Shown here one piece after another: positions 47,450-60,500 of a DNA stretch of 64,000 nucleotides (its first letter is position 1; every line of letters begins with the position of its first letter). A model generated the notes under the pieces. That model had not been told where the DNA came from and did no database searches. It worked only from the letters and a program-made list of their open reading frames with translations. The translations under genes were made by a program, and so were the position numbers. The stretch comes from Carnegiea gigantea (taxonomy: Eukaryota > Streptophyta > Magnoliopsida > Caryophyllales > Cactaceae): positions 1,830,001-1,894,000 of the forward strand of contig JAKOGI010000003.1 in NCBI GenBank assembly GCA_029747015.1, given 5' to 3'.

Positions 47450-48257
47450 TTTATTTACTATATAACTCGTGCATCTCATGGGTGCAAAAACTCTAGTTTA
47501 ATATTAATTCAAAATGCTTGGTTGATTTTAACCACATATCTTGACCATTGGTTTGCAACATAATAATATGTCTGCATACCCCCTAGTTTTAATTTGTGCT
47601 TTTTATCATAAGGATCATATATTCATCCGTATACAATCTTACCCCCCCCAAAAAAAAAAAACATTTTGAATTGTCGTTTCGTGGATGTCCTAGCCAGTTG
47701 ATCGATTAATGGTTAGTTATCAAGACAAGAGCATGTTTGCTAAAATTAGTTGTTTAAAAATGGTTAATTATCATACTAGTTGTCATCAATTAGTGTTTAA
47801 TCATTTGCTGTTTAATTAGTTTTTTGAAAATAAATGTGCTTTATAAATGTAACTGTTGAGGTACTGGATTTATGTAAAGTGTTTAAAAATGACATAATAA
47901 ATAAAGATTTTTAGTAAATTTTAAAAATTATAATTTACAATATGACTATTAGATAGAAGTTCTCAAAAACTATTTTTGCTAGCTTTTGAAAAATAATATA
48001 TAAACTTTTAACTACTACTTCATCCACTAATTTATCATATATTTACAAGTAGTGACCCATTTTGGACATTGTAAACTACTAGCCTCTACTTCAAACTTTA
48101 TCGCCGAACAAAAGCGTTGAATTTCTTACACACAATCTTATGACTCCTTTACTTTTTTTTTTAAAAAAAGGAACAAAAAGACAAATGTGACTCTTATACT
48201 AGATAAACAGTTTGCCTCCTTTACCGAATGGCCTGTTTGTTTTGCAATCTAGCATGC
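47450..48257. other. AT-rich spacer before the MULE
   Basis: No gene, RNA or repeat recognised. Ends at the 9-bp target duplication of the MULE. Confidence 0.5.
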
Positions 48258-48743
48258 GTAATAGTGGAAAAAATTATTAAACGGTCCATTGTAGTTCTGT
48301 CAAATAATTTTGGAGACCCACAATTTTTGATAAATATTTGTGGGTCCATGGAAGTTTGGATCAATAATTTTTAGGTCCATTTCTGGCAACAAACTTTAGT
48401 TTCCGAGCACTTTAGTAGAGAACATAGTTTTTTTGACCGAATTGCCCTTGTATGTTGAAACCTTTGTGTATAACCGTTGTGGATGATTGAAAAGGGAGAA
48501 AATATGGGTCCCACATATTTTGTATATAAAAAGGAGGACTCTAGCCATCCCTTTCCTTTCTCTCTCCTCCATTTTCTGGTGTTGCTCACCTCTCTCCTCT
48601 CAAGTTTCAGCTCGCCCCTCTCATTGTCTTCCCCTCTTTATTATCATCTCTCAAGCCATCGATTTTGAATTAGGTATGTATGCTAGCCGTCCAATTTTGT
48701 TTTATTTCCTCTCTGTATTTTCATCTCTGAAGCCATCGATTTT

Positions 48744-49204
48744 GCCAAAAAAAAAATGTATAGATTTAAGTGTGGGCTGTTATTAATACAGAAATACATT
48801 ATAAAATGTAATTTTTGAATTTCCTAAATTTGGAATACAATAAATCTCAAAGTTGATAATTTTAACATGTTGTACATAAATTTTTTTGTTAGAATTTTTG
48901 TTGGTCGTAATTTTGTTTTAATTTGCCCAAAAAAAAAAATGCATAGATTTAATTGTGGGCTCTTTGTAATACAGAAATACATTATACATTGTAATTGTTG
49001 AATTTCCTAAATTTGGAATACAATATATTTTGAAGTTCATAATTTTATGTTGATGCAGTTTAATTTTGCGGTTAGAATTGTTGTTGTTCATAATTTCGTT
49101 TAGTTTCGCCAAAAAAAAAATGTATAGATTTAATTCTGGGCTCTTCTTAATACAGAAATACAAATAGTAAATTGTAATTGTTGAATTTCCTAAATTTGGA
49201 ATAA
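48744..49204 (+). repeat. Three tandem ~182-bp repeats inside the MULE
   Basis: Each unit starts with GCC and an A-run, then ATGTATAGATTTAA or near variants, GGGCT, AATACAGAAATACA and TTGAATTTCCTAAATTTGG. Starts are at 48744, 48925 and 49108; the last copy is partial. They lie between the left TIR and the GRF frame, where a promoter or leader would be. Confidence 0.85.
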
Positions 49205-49339
49205 ACGAGATGAATGAATTGTTATTTTTTTGATTAAGGCATGGTTGTTGGTGTTGGATGATGTGTTAACTTTTTAAAATTATATGATTTCTCCCACTTT
49301 AATTGTGTTCTGATTGTATACTTAGTCATTGTTGAAGAG

Positions 49340-49678
49340 ATGCATAGTTCGTCTAGTTGCGGAGGAACGAACGAAATGTATCCTCAATATGATATGGAGG
49401 TAATATGTAGAACTTGTGGGAGGGTTGCGGACATCAAAATTTCAAGGTCTCATGATAACTCAGGAAGGTTATTTTTCAGATGCACTCAATGTGATAAGTT
49501 TCTGAAATGGGCAAAGGCCCTACCAGGACCAGGGGTTGATGAGGCAGATCAAGAAAACATGGAAATCATAATGCATCAAGTGAAAGACATAAGAAAGCTA
49601 CTTAAGATTATGAATAGTAGGATTAGGATTGGAATCATGGTGATGGTGGCTATTGCTATTGTTGTTGCTATGAAATGA
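49340..49678 (+). CDS. GRF zinc-finger protein carried by the MULE
   Basis: A 112-aa frame. Residues 23-58 form a GRF-type zinc finger: C23-x2-C26, GRLFFRC with C48, C51, then the aromatic FLKWAKAL. A short helix (about 75-92) is followed by a hydrophobic segment (about 97-110, IGIMVMVAIAIVVAM) at the C-terminus, possibly a membrane anchor. GRF fingers bind single-stranded DNA in proteins such as NEIL3 and APE2; plants have many small At1g43920-like GRF proteins. It lies inside the TIRs, convergent with the transposase, so it is an accessory gene or a captured host gene. The frame is intact while the transposase is broken. An upstream exon is possible. Confidence 0.72.
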   Translation: MHSSSSCGGTNEMYPQYDMEVICRTCGRVADIKISRSHDNSGRLFFRCTQCDKFLKWAKALPGPGVDEADQENMEIIMHQVKDIRKLLKIMNSRIRIGIMVMVAIAIVVAMK

Positions 49679-50077
49679 ACATTAACCTAGGACAACCTCA
49701 ATGTGATAAGGCTTGGTGTATGTATGTGTGATATTCTTACTTTTGAGTAATTAATGAATGGAATGTCATTTGGGTGTACATAATAATTTGCAAAAATACT
49801 TTATGCAATAACAATATACAGTGCAAGGTACTTGTACTTCATAACAGTAATTATTAAATGATCCACTACAAGTCTTCTGTCTCAAAACAACAACAAAGTG
49901 GAACACAATCAAAGACATTACAAAGTCAGGTGTGCTATGTCCTAAATACTTTATGCTCTAACAAGTCTTTATGAGGGCAATAACAAAAAGAAGGACATCA
50001 CAAGTCCACCACAAAAAGGACAGCACCCTCTTCACTAGGCCAAAATGACATATTGAAGCTTGGTATGCAGGGGAGGT

Positions 50078-53000
50078 TCATATTGAAGCTTTCCCTTTCC
50101 TGGCCCTCTTTACTACTGAAGTGTGTGGATGACATATTGAAACTTTCCGTTTCTTTCCCTTCTTTGATGGGGATGTGGATGCCTGGCTTGTCACATCATT
50201 GCTTGCTTGGGAGGCTTGTTTGGGTGGTCTGCCCATCTTTCTTATGCTGCCTATCTTGCTTTTGTAGCTAGGCTTGTCTTTCCCTCTTAAGATGAACAGG
50301 GTACCACCCTCCCTATGACTCCTAAAGTTGTGGCCATACTATTTGCAAACACTGCATCTAAGGGTTGAACTCGTACTGAACCTCTTCCTCTTCTCAGTGC
50401 CATCCCTTCTCCTTTCAGATGGAGGTCTACCTTTCTTCACTTCAACCTTAGGAGGGCTTAACCTAGGACAATCACTATTCTCCCAAAAAATTAGATCAGT
50501 TATGGGCTTCATAATGACATCATATGCTGTCTTGTATTTCTCAACAGTATATGCCTCATGAGCATATGATTCAGGGTCCTGCCTGTCCATAAGAATACAC
50601 CTAATTGCATGCTTGTAGGGTATACCTGAGATATCCCATACCTTGCAGTCACAGCAACTTGAGTTGAGGTTCACTTTGAAATGGGTGTTCCCTTCCACAA
50701 CCTCGAACAACCCTCTATTAGCTGGGATAACAATACACATTCTACTCTGTATTTCAGTCTCCTTAAGCAGAATTGTGACCCTAGGACATAACTTTTCACT
50801 CCACCCATTTGCAATTTCAAATTTCCTAGCAATTGTACTCATAAATTTTTTCCTGATTGCCCCCAATAATGTGAATACAGGCTTATACCTAAACTTTTCA
50901 ATCTTGCTATTGAAAGACTCTACAAAGTTGGTGGTGTTGTCAGGGCATTTGATGTCAACTTGGAATTTGTACCTTGCCCACAGTTCTTTTTCTTCAGCAC
51001 AGAGCCATTCATAGGCTTCATTTGATTCTTTTTTTATGGCCTCCATAGTTTGCTGGAACACTTGCTTGTTGTATGCACTGCATGCTGTCCAGAATAACAT
51101 GTGCAATTTGGCACCTGCACAATTTATTTGAAGAGTTCAGAAATTTATTTGAAGCATAAAGTACTAACACAAAATGTTTAACCTCAAACCAAACTGCAAG
51201 CATATACCTGGGTGGTCCTTGGTAAAGTTCCTGTTGTAATGCACACAACATATCCTTCTTCTGGACTCTGAAAATATGTACTATAAATGCTGAAACTAAA
51301 CCCTACAATTGGGGAAAAAAAATTACTCTCAAAATAGAAAATGATGAACAACATTTTAATGGAACTTCATACCTTATATCTATCTGAAATGAAGGCATCT
51401 TGGACAGATCCACACCTTCAAGACATAACCTCAATGACCTAAAGAAGTAGGCCCAGTTACTCTTGTCTTCTTGCCCAACTACACCATAAGCTATAGGGAA
51501 ATAGCCATTATTACCATCCAAGCCAAAAGCTGTCAGCAATACTCCTTTGTAGGGACCCTTCAGAAAACACCCATCCACTTCGATAAAGGGCCTACACCTC
51601 TCTTGAATCCTGTCATCATGGCTTCAAAGGAAATGAACAGCCTCTTGAAGATTGGGGCTGAATCAGGGCCTTCAGAGATACAGCTACAAATACTACCTGG
51701 ATTTTCTTTCTTAATTTGCTCTATGTGCTCAGGTAGTCTAGCATAAGACTCATCATGCCTCCCATCAACCCAAGCTTTCATCAGTTTTTTAGCTGATCTG
51801 CATTTGTAATCAGGAGTTGCCAGTCTATACCTCTTCATACATAGCTGTATCATGGAGTTCACTTGCAAGTCAGGGTTGGCTTTGAAATCAGGCAGCAGTT
51901 GCTCTGCAATCGATCTATACGAAGCCATATTATTCTGAGCATCTCTTGCACATTTGCAGACACTTCTGAAGGTTTTTATTTGCCAAGTTTTGCCATCACC
52001 AAGTCTGCTTGTATGAACCTTGAATTCACAGTCTTTTTCTTTACACACTACAATGTGCCTCAGCCTATCATTTTTTACCTTCTTCAAGCAAATACCCTCC
52101 TGAATGGTATAATCTCTAAGGACCTTAACCCATTGCTTTTTGTCAAGAAACATATCTCCAGGCTTAATTGACACTTTTCCATTAAGATCCCTTGTCCACA
52201 TGCTCCCACTTTGGTAGACCTTGTTCCATAGGCATGGAGATGCCATTCCATCATCATCCACATCAATATGCTTAGGGATATCATCTTGTAATGTAGGATG
52301 CAAGAACTGATCTATGTCACTGTCAACATCATCATCATGAACTTCATCTGAATTAACAAAGGACTCATCACTATACTCAGAGCCATCCTTAGAACCAACC
52401 TCGGAACCAACATCATCATCACTATCTTCATTATTACCACTCTCCTCTTCATTCTTATCATCCAAACCAACGGTCAATTTAGGAATAACATTAATGTCCT
52501 CCAAGGATTGAAGATTTAGTTGTGAAGATTTTACATTGTTAGTTGTGTTTATAGGATGAGAACAAGATGGCCGGGAAGATGAAGGCTATTGAGATAAAAG
52601 AGAGATGCATTGAGATAGATCAACAGACAATGTAGGACCCACTACTCCAAATTGCTGTTGTTTAGAAGGGAGTTTCAAGATATAATAGGTAGATCTCTAG
52701 TGTTTAGCAGGAGAATTAGGTTGTGTAGGTTTCAGTTGTGTAGGGGCAGCTTTTGGGAGTTGAGATGAAGATCTAAGTTGCCTAGAAGGGGAGATAGAGC
52801 ATGCAGGTGCAAATTTAGAAGGGGAAGCAGACTTGTTCAGGCCCAAGTTTGTCTTCCTCCTAACAGGTAATTTCTTGGGTTGTCTTTCTGGGGTTATAAT
52901 CAATGAGTCAACCCATTTTTGTGTTTGAGAGGCAGATAGGAGGGTATCATACTCCTCACAACCAATTTCCTCAAACCCATCAATTCCAGACTCACAAACT

Positions 53001-53738
53001 TGTCCTAACTCTAACTCTTGTTCAATGACATGCTTACCATATAAATAGGAATGGGTTCCTTAGCCTTTTCCCACAAAGTAGACAAATGCAACCAATCATT
53101 ATCACAATCTAAAGGCAACTTCCTTTTAGCTATAGGGCCACAAAACATAAACCCAAAATATTGTGGCACCTCTATCCCTGCCTGTTGAAATTTTCTCTTT
53201 GCATCTCTATGAAGATCTAACATTTGGTACATGTCTAAGTCAATATTCTTTATAAATATCCTATGCCCTTCAAAGCATACACTCAACACCTTAGTCCCTT
53301 CAATCTACACAACACAACAGACAAACAGTTAAGCAATTTTTTCCACTAACCTCAAGAACATTCACATAAAAAGGCTACAACAACAACTACACTAAGTTAC
53401 AAATTAATTCAACTAAAACATGATAAATTAATATGAATTTCAGGGCAAATCACAAATTAATTCACTCATACACAGAACAAACATTCACAATTATCAGATA
53501 TTATGAATTTTAGGGGAATTCATTAATAGTTAATTACTGATGTCCTTCACTCCCTAAACATTATCTTAACATGAAAGCTACTTTTCGAAAAAGGCCACAT
53601 TTTACTTGATTCTCCACATACCTCGGAAGATCCTTTGTCCTCTTCCATGATATTCGAAGTCGGGGCCATAGACAGAAGCTCAACTAGTGTCCTACCACAA
53701 TTTCTCAACCACCCAAGCTTCTGAGCTTCAACTATCAA
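50078..53738 (-). pseudogene. MURA-type (MULE) transposase, damaged
   Basis: Recognisable parts in order: N-terminal exon (53738 to about 53622, ending KGSSE); a second exon from 53304 (GTKVLSVCFEGHRIF to PIPIYM); an acidic linker; the MuDR N-terminal domain (51560..52504, WVKVLRDYTIQEG, RLRHIVVCKEKDCEFKVH); the MULE catalytic region (51303..51640, GPYKGVLLTAFGLDGN, FPIAYGVVGQEDKSNW); and the C-terminal part (50339..51106) with a SWIM-like finger CDCKVWDISGIPYKHAI. Damage: a 1-bp loss near 51405 before the ISDR motif, an in-frame TAG at 50339..50341, stops near 52700, and the SWIM Cys before the last His replaced by Tyr. After the TAG the frame runs on to a basic tail (KKGKKRKV) ending at 50078. 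Not expected to be active. Confidence 0.85.
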
Positions 53739-55133
53739 TAGAGATTGAAGAATGTGGGCCTAGGGTTTACTTTTTGACAAGAAGAGAGAGGCGATTTTCA
53801 CACCATGAAGAAGGAAGATAGAGGAGATACAAAGAGGGGAAGCAACAGCACCAAATCGAGGTTAGTGGGGATGACTGGGTGGGGAAATGAAATAATTGAG
53901 GTGAGAGAGAACAGCTACAACCACACCCATCTTAATTTGTCCTATCTGTTTTCATTTCGCAAGCAGCAAGGGGCAATTCGGTCAAAAAAATTATGTTCTC
54001 CACTAAAGTGCTCAGAAACTAAAGTTTGTTGCCGGAAATGGACCTAAAAATTATTGACCCAAACTTCCATGGACTCATAAATATTTATCAGAAATTGTGG
54101 GTCTCCAAAATTATTTGATAGAACTACAATGGACCGTTTAATAATTTTTTCCCGTATTAGTGCCTAGCAGAATAGTGTATTTGAATAAAATTGTCAACTG
54201 AAAGATCTAAGCTTACCTTTTGCTGATGGTCTTAAATTTTATATTTATATTAATACCATCTAATTCTTGTCAACTACTCCTCAAACATAGATGGGAAAAA
54301 TGGCCTCACCTAATTGATGATCATCCTTGTTTCTTGACTGTTTTTCAAGTTCGCTTTATGCTAGGAATTTTGTAGGATCGGTTAGGATTTGATTGTTAGC
54401 AACGAGGAATCACAAAATACGATAATAACAAGATAAAGAGAACAACACCAAGATTTATATGGAAAACCCTAAACGGGAAAAATCATGGGCGCTGATGAGA
54501 AAAGGATCCACTATGGTGATGAAAGAGTACAAAATTGACCTTAGAGCGATGTATTATAAGAAAAAATCAATTAGTAATTACAAAATCACTCAGAACACTT
54601 TCTCTAAAAACAAGAATAGTAGAACTAATAGCTCAATGATGCTTGTGTTCTTGATGTGTTTGATGATGTTTTATTGAGCCAAGGTTAGTCCCCTTATAAA
54701 GAGATCAAGGGTCGAGTAGGAGGAAACCCTAGCAGAAAACTGTCACGACGCTCACCACAGACTGTCCGTGGAGCCCATTGGAAGCCGTAGCTAGAGCGTA
54801 TTTGGTCACCGAACGTGGCCAAGGCCTTTGGTGCTCCGTGGTGGGCTGAACAGCGTGATTTGGGACATACAAAACCGAACAATCTCCACCTTGGACCAAA
54901 TTCACCAACAGGAGCAAATAACACCGCCAAAGAACCCCGAAGGGTATTCGAGAACACTAAATGCTAACTAAGTTCAGGCAATGCTGGAACTTAGCAATAG
55001 GGAGAGGCTTGGTGCGCATATCTATAGGATTCTTCAAGGTATGAAATTTCTTCATAGTAATTTCTCTTGTAGCAATAGTATTTCTGATGTAATGGTACTT
55101 GACACTGATATGCTTGGTCTTAGAGTAGTAGGC

Positions 55134-55457
55134 ATCATTCTTGGTGAGATGAATAACACTTTAACTATCTGAAAAAACTGTAGTGACATCTTGTGAAATA
55201 CCAAGCTCAGTTATAAGGCCTCTCAACCATGTAACTTCTTTGACACCCTCAGTTGCAGCAATGTATTCAGCCTCATTAGTGGATAAAGCCGCCATATCAT
55301 TCTTGGTGAGATGAATAACACTTTAACTATCTGAAAAAACTGTAGTGACATCTTGTGAAATACCAAGCTCAGTTATAAGGCCTCTCAACCATGTAACTTC
55401 TTTGACACCCTCAGTTGCAGCAATGTATTCAGCCTCATTAGTGGATAAAGCCGCCAT
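55134..55457. repeat. 162-bp tandem duplication in the RNase H region
   Basis: 55134..55295 and 55296..55457 are almost identical head-to-tail copies. The length is 54 codons, so the duplication keeps frame. It covers the RNase H stretch around NEAEYIA and the following acidic motif. The near-identity suggests a recent event. Confidence 0.9.
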
Positions 55458-56167
55458 AGACTATAGGGATGCTTTTCAAGAGATGGCACCCGCATATAGA
55501 GTAAAAATATAGCCAGAAATGGAGCGCCTACGATCAAGGTCTCTACCATAGTCAGAATCGACGAATCCTGCAATATCATAATTTATAATTTTGAACTTAT
55601 CAAATACGAGGCATCTATCAAGGGAACCATTCACATAGCAAAGGATCCATTTTATAGCCTCCCAATAATCCATACCAGGATTGTGCATATAATGACCCAC
55701 CACGCTAACTACATAGGATAAGTCAGGTCTAGTGCAAACCATAGCATACATAAGGTTGCCAATTACACTAAAATAGAGAACTTAAGACATTTTCTTTATT
55801 TCCTTTTCAGATGTTGGATATGACTTGGCTGATAGTTTGAAATGAGTAGCTAGAGGAGTGGACACTAATTTATAGTTACCCATATTGAACCTATCAAGGA
55901 CTTTTTCAAGGTATTTCCTTTGTGTAGGTAGAGCTTACCGGCCTTATGATCACTATGAATCTCCATGTCGAGTATCTTCTTAGCTGCACCTAGGCCCTTC
56001 ATTTCGAGCTCATTACTAAGTTGAGATTTCAACTTGTTGATCAAGGACTTGTCTTTGGAAGCAATGAGCATATCATCATACAGTAGCAGATAAATGAAGG
56101 AACCATCAAATTGTTGAAAATATACACAATTGTCATGGTGACACCGTGCATAGCCTCGTCCTATCAT

Positions 56168-57556
56168 TAATGCATATTTGCGCCAAAATTATACTATTTA
56201 TATGATACCTTTATACCTAATTTGTGCTCATAATAATTATTATTTTTAGATTTTTATTTGATTTTATTTGATTTTGTATGTGTTGAATAAATTGAAAAAA
56301 AAACAAGGCAAAAACCAAAAAAAAAAAAAAAAAAAATCCTCATTCTACCCATTTCCCTCCCCACACACGTAATACATGACCTCTCTTTCCCCTTTAATCC
56401 TCACACTTTCTTTCTCCTCTCTTGTAAGCCAAGAACCCAGCATTTCCTCCTGCCCATCTCAGCGTCTTTATCATCTCCATTTTCTTTCTCGATCTGGCGC
56501 ATCACCTAACACCACATCGCCATCCACCATCTCCATCATCATTCACCACCTTCATTTGCGAGTCTGTGAACACTGAAGCCTACTCCACAAGCAGCCAGCA
56601 CATCAACCATCTCACCGTCCACCTCACATGAATAGAAGGGCCAAGATTGAAAGAAGGGAGGCTATAAATAGAGATTGCGGTGTCAGAAGCTAGATAATTA
56701 GGTTTTAGTTTTACGCTTTTAGGTTTAATTTTAGGGTTCTTATTAGTTTTAATTCAAATTTTAGGAATTAAGGGTTTGTTTCAGTTTTGGAATTCGAACA
56801 GCAGATTCACTTTTAGCTTGTAATTCCCTTTAATTCAGCTTTGTTTTGTTAAATTGGAGTATGCTTTGATGAATTTTGGTTTGCTATTGAAGTGATTTTT
56901 GGGTGTCATTTGATACAATTCTCAACTTCATCTCCCCTCTTAATTTGTTTCGGATTTAGATTCGAATCTGAGTGGGAGTTTGTGATTATGAGTTGTTTTT
57001 AGCTTTGGTGAATGATTCAGCTTGCCAGTTGCAATTTTGGCCGGTGATTGACTCGAATCCCTCTCCCCTGTTCCTGTTCTTACTTAATTTCTGGTAAATG
57101 TGGATAACCTGCTCCATGAATGGAGATTGAATCTGGGTTGAGCTGTAAGGCACAGCTCTAAATCCCCTTCCTTGTTCTGGTTATTTCATACAACTTTGAT
57201 TTAGGTTTTTGGTATGGGCATAGGAATAGAACTTAGAAATTTTATTTGTTTTGTCGTCTTTGAGAGCAGAATGCTAATGTTGTTTTTTTTCTCACTTTAG
57301 GTGTTGTCTCAGTATTTAGTTTATCGTATGCTAGTTGAATGGTGATGAGTGTATTAGATTCTTAGTCTGAGGGTATTAGTTCTCCATGTATGATTTAATT
57401 TGGGTTAATGTAGTTAACATTAGATTAATTAGTTAATCCACTCTTTTGTGACCTTAATCTTTTTCATCGTCCCTGTAGAGATGACCCTCAAATACTACAA
57501 CGATAGTTGTATACTTGCAGCATTAAATTTACATTTGAAATTATCGAATAATGCAT
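56168..57556. mobile_element. 1.38-kb insertion nested in the copia reverse transcriptase
   Basis: It interrupts the RT frame between RFDA and MIGRGYA. The 8-bp string TAATGCAT is present at both edges (56168..56175 and 57549..57556) and only one copy is needed to restore the host sequence. The insert has a poly-A tract, a CT-rich block, and a TATA box (TATAAATA at 56663..56670) about two fifths in. No coding frame. It could be a solo LTR of a Ty3/gypsy-like element or a hAT-size (8-bp TSD) insertion; no TIRs were seen, which favours a solo LTR, but the exact ends are not fixed. Confidence 0.6.
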
Positions 57557-60500
57557 CAAACCTTGTATAACATTGCCGCGACGGTTATTTCAAGCCATAT
57601 AGGGAGTTCCTCAATCGACAAACATGATTTTCCTTTCCAGGAACTATAAAACCCTCTAGTTGCTCCATGTATATTTATTCCTCCAATACCCCATGAAGTA
57701 ATGCTATTTTCACATCTAATTGCTCCAACTCCAAATCAAAAAGAGTAACAAATGCAATTAGCACCCTAATGGAGGTATGATGTACTATATGAGAGAAAAC
57801 TTTATTAAAGTCAATACCTTCCTTCTGATTGCAACCTCGAACAACCGCCGTGCTTTACACCTTGCATTCTCAACCCAAGAAATGCCCTCATTTCGTTTGT
57901 AAATCCACTTGGCCATCAAAGCACAATGACCCTTTGGTAATTCACATAACCCCTAAGTCTCATTTTTGTATAGACTTTCCATCTCCTCCTGTATTGCCAT
58001 AAGCTAGTTTGAGGAGTTAGGATAGAAGACGACTTCAGAATAAGTAGAAGGTTTAATACCTTCAAGTATCTCCTGTGCAACTGCTAGAGCATATGCAATT
58101 AGTACACTTTCATCAGCAGCGGTATAACGTGCAGGCTTTCTGATAGTTCTTTGTGGTCTGTCACGATTAATGGAGTAAGTGTCAGTAGCCTGCAGTTCTT
58201 CTGAACTTGGAATATTGGAATTAGTTTCTTTAAAATGAACCTCACTGTTAGAATGAGGTAAAGTGTCTCCACCTTGAGGGACATTTGTAGGAATCTCTAT
58301 CTCCACCTTCTCGCTGGTATCTTGCTGATCATTTAAAGAAATAATAGACTTTTATCCCAGAGAAAACATAGCAGTTTCATTAAAGGTAATCCCGACTTTG
58401 AATGATCTTTTTGGAGTTAGGATACCACAGATGGTATCCCTTAGATTTAGATGCATAACCAAGAAACATGCACTTAACAACTATGGGAGCTTGCTTTCCG
58501 TTGTTAACATGTGCATAGGTGGAACATCCAAATACTCTCAAAATAGAGTAGTCAATAGGATTACCTACCCAGACTTCTTCTAGGATTTTGAAATCAATTG
58601 AGGAGTGTGGAGACCGGTTTGCCAGATAGAAAATCGTAGAAACAGCCTCGGCCCAAAAATCATGACGATGCCGCAAATTAGCGTTGGAGAACATACAGCG
58701 AGAGCTCTCAAGTAGAGTCCGATTGATACATTCTACAACCCCATTCTGCTGAGGCTTCCTGACTAGGGGCTTATGTCTGGCAATGGCCTGAATGGCACGG
58801 AACTCATTAAGATCTGACTCATAGAACTCAAGATCGTTATCCATCCTGAGCTTCTTTATCTTCCTCCCGGTCTGGTTCTTAACGAGAGCTTTGAATTTCT
58901 TGAACATGGGGAATGCCTCGTTTTTCTAACTCAAAAAATAAACCCAGACTCTTCGGGAGAAATCATCTACAAAGGTCAGCATATAACGTTTTTCTGCAAA
59001 GGAAGGAACTCTAAAGGGACTCCACAAGTCAGAATGAATGTGATCGAGCATACCTTTAGTACGGTGCATTGCTATAGAGAAACTGACTCTCTTTTATTTT
59101 CCAAACACACAATGATTATAGAAATCAAGCTTGCTCGTACCTTCGCTACTAAGTAGACTTTGCTTGCTAAGTATCGCCGTTTCCTTCTCACTCATGTGGC
59201 CCAAGCGAGCATGCCATGATTGAGTATGGTCTAATTCGGATGAGGTGGTGGTGACTGCCGCAGAGCCAGTCACGGTAGAACCTTGGAGAATGTAGAGATT
59301 CCCACGTCTTTCTCCCTTCATAAAAACCAGAGATTTTCAAAACTCCACCCTCAGCTGAGTACTTGCACGCATTGGATTCAAGGGTGCCAAGTGAAATAAA
59401 ATTACGCTTCAGGTCAGGAATACAACGAACATTAGAAAAAGTCCCCAATATACAGTTGTGGGTTTTAATTCGGATGGTGCCAATGCTAACGGCGTTGCAT
59501 TAAGCATCATTGGCCATGAGGACAACACCTAAATCCAGCGGCTCATATGTTGAAAACCAGTCTCTGTGGGGACACCTATGATAGATGGAACCAGAATGTA
59601 GAACCCACTTGGTATCACCTCTGTTATCCGTGGTGGTGATGAGTAAGACATCACTATCCAACCTAGAGTCAACAATCACAGTTTTGGCAGATTGATTGTT
59701 TCTCTCTTCCTTTTCCTTCTTGTTCGTCAACTTGTAACATTTAGCAACTAAGTGCCTTGGCTTCCTGCAGTATTTGCAGAATTTGCTAGATTTACGTCCC
59801 TTCGACTTTGATATGGAGTTCCTCCTACTTGTACCCTCCTTTTAGAGGTTCTTCCTGTCACTGACAAACCTTCAACTTTGTCATCAGAATGCACTTTAAG
59901 ATCAAACTTTTCTTTAGACCATAAGTTAGCCTTAACATCTTTAGAGGATACAGTGTCATTGTTACTGTATACCAAAATTTCTTTGAAGTGCTTATAGGAG
60001 GGGGTGATGAGCCAACTAGCAATATTGCTTTATCATCCTCCTCGATTTTCATATCCAGACTTTCCAGATCAAAAATAACAGAGTTGAACTCGTCAAGATG
60101 GTTTTGGATAAGAGTACCTTTTGCCATAGAACACGTGTACAGACGTTCCTTTAGATGAATCTTACTTGCTAGGCTCTTGGTCATGTATAACGCTTCTAAT
60201 CGAAGCCAGAATTCTATCGTGGTGGTTTTATCCAGAACTTCGCAGAGAGCATGGGTTGCCAAGCACAACTGAATCGTCGAGAGAACCTTTTCATCAAGCT
60301 TCTCCCACTGTTCATCCGTCATGATAGCAGGTTTCTTGATTTTGTCACTTAAAGCTTTCTTTAACCCGTTCTGGGTGGAACGGCCATCGTTTGGACCTTT
60401 CAGATATTGAAACTTATCTTCCCATCGAATTTGGAAATATTAAAAATTGTGACTGTTGCCATTCTATAACTAATGCTCTGATACCCCTTGTTAGGATTTT

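Larger units (their letters stand above)
48267..54153. mobile_element. Mutator-like element (MULE) with long TIRs
   Basis: Terminal inverted repeats are about 185 bp (48267..48450 and 53967..54153), beginning GAAAAAATTATTAAACGGTC, and highly similar. A 9-bp duplication with one mismatch flanks it: GTAATAGTG (48258..48266) and GTATTAGTG (54154..54162), the length made by Mutator transposases. Inside are a decayed MURA-type transposase on the minus strand and a convergent GRF zinc-finger frame on the plus strand. Confidence 0.93.
54957..60462 (-). pseudogene. Broken copia gag-pol, relative of the TR-GAG
   Basis: The gag start is near 60462 (MATVTIFNISKFDGKISFN, then a stop). The gag body is 59858..60322 (LDKTT, LYMTKSLASKIHLKERLY); the region with the finger and protease is 59500..59975 (LHSGSIYHRCPH, where relatives have LDSG); GAG-pre-integrase is 59094..59448; integrase is 58380..58907 (KKLRMDNDLEF, QQNGVVECINRTLLESSR); the linker is 58004..58306; reverse transcriptase lies on both sides of the nested insertion (57555..57790 and 55865..56167, NCVYFQQFDGSFIYLLLYDDMLIA, with V lost from YVDD); RNase H is 54957..55751, ending AKFQHCLNLVSI. 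The protease Asp appears changed to His. Non-functional. Confidence 0.85.
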
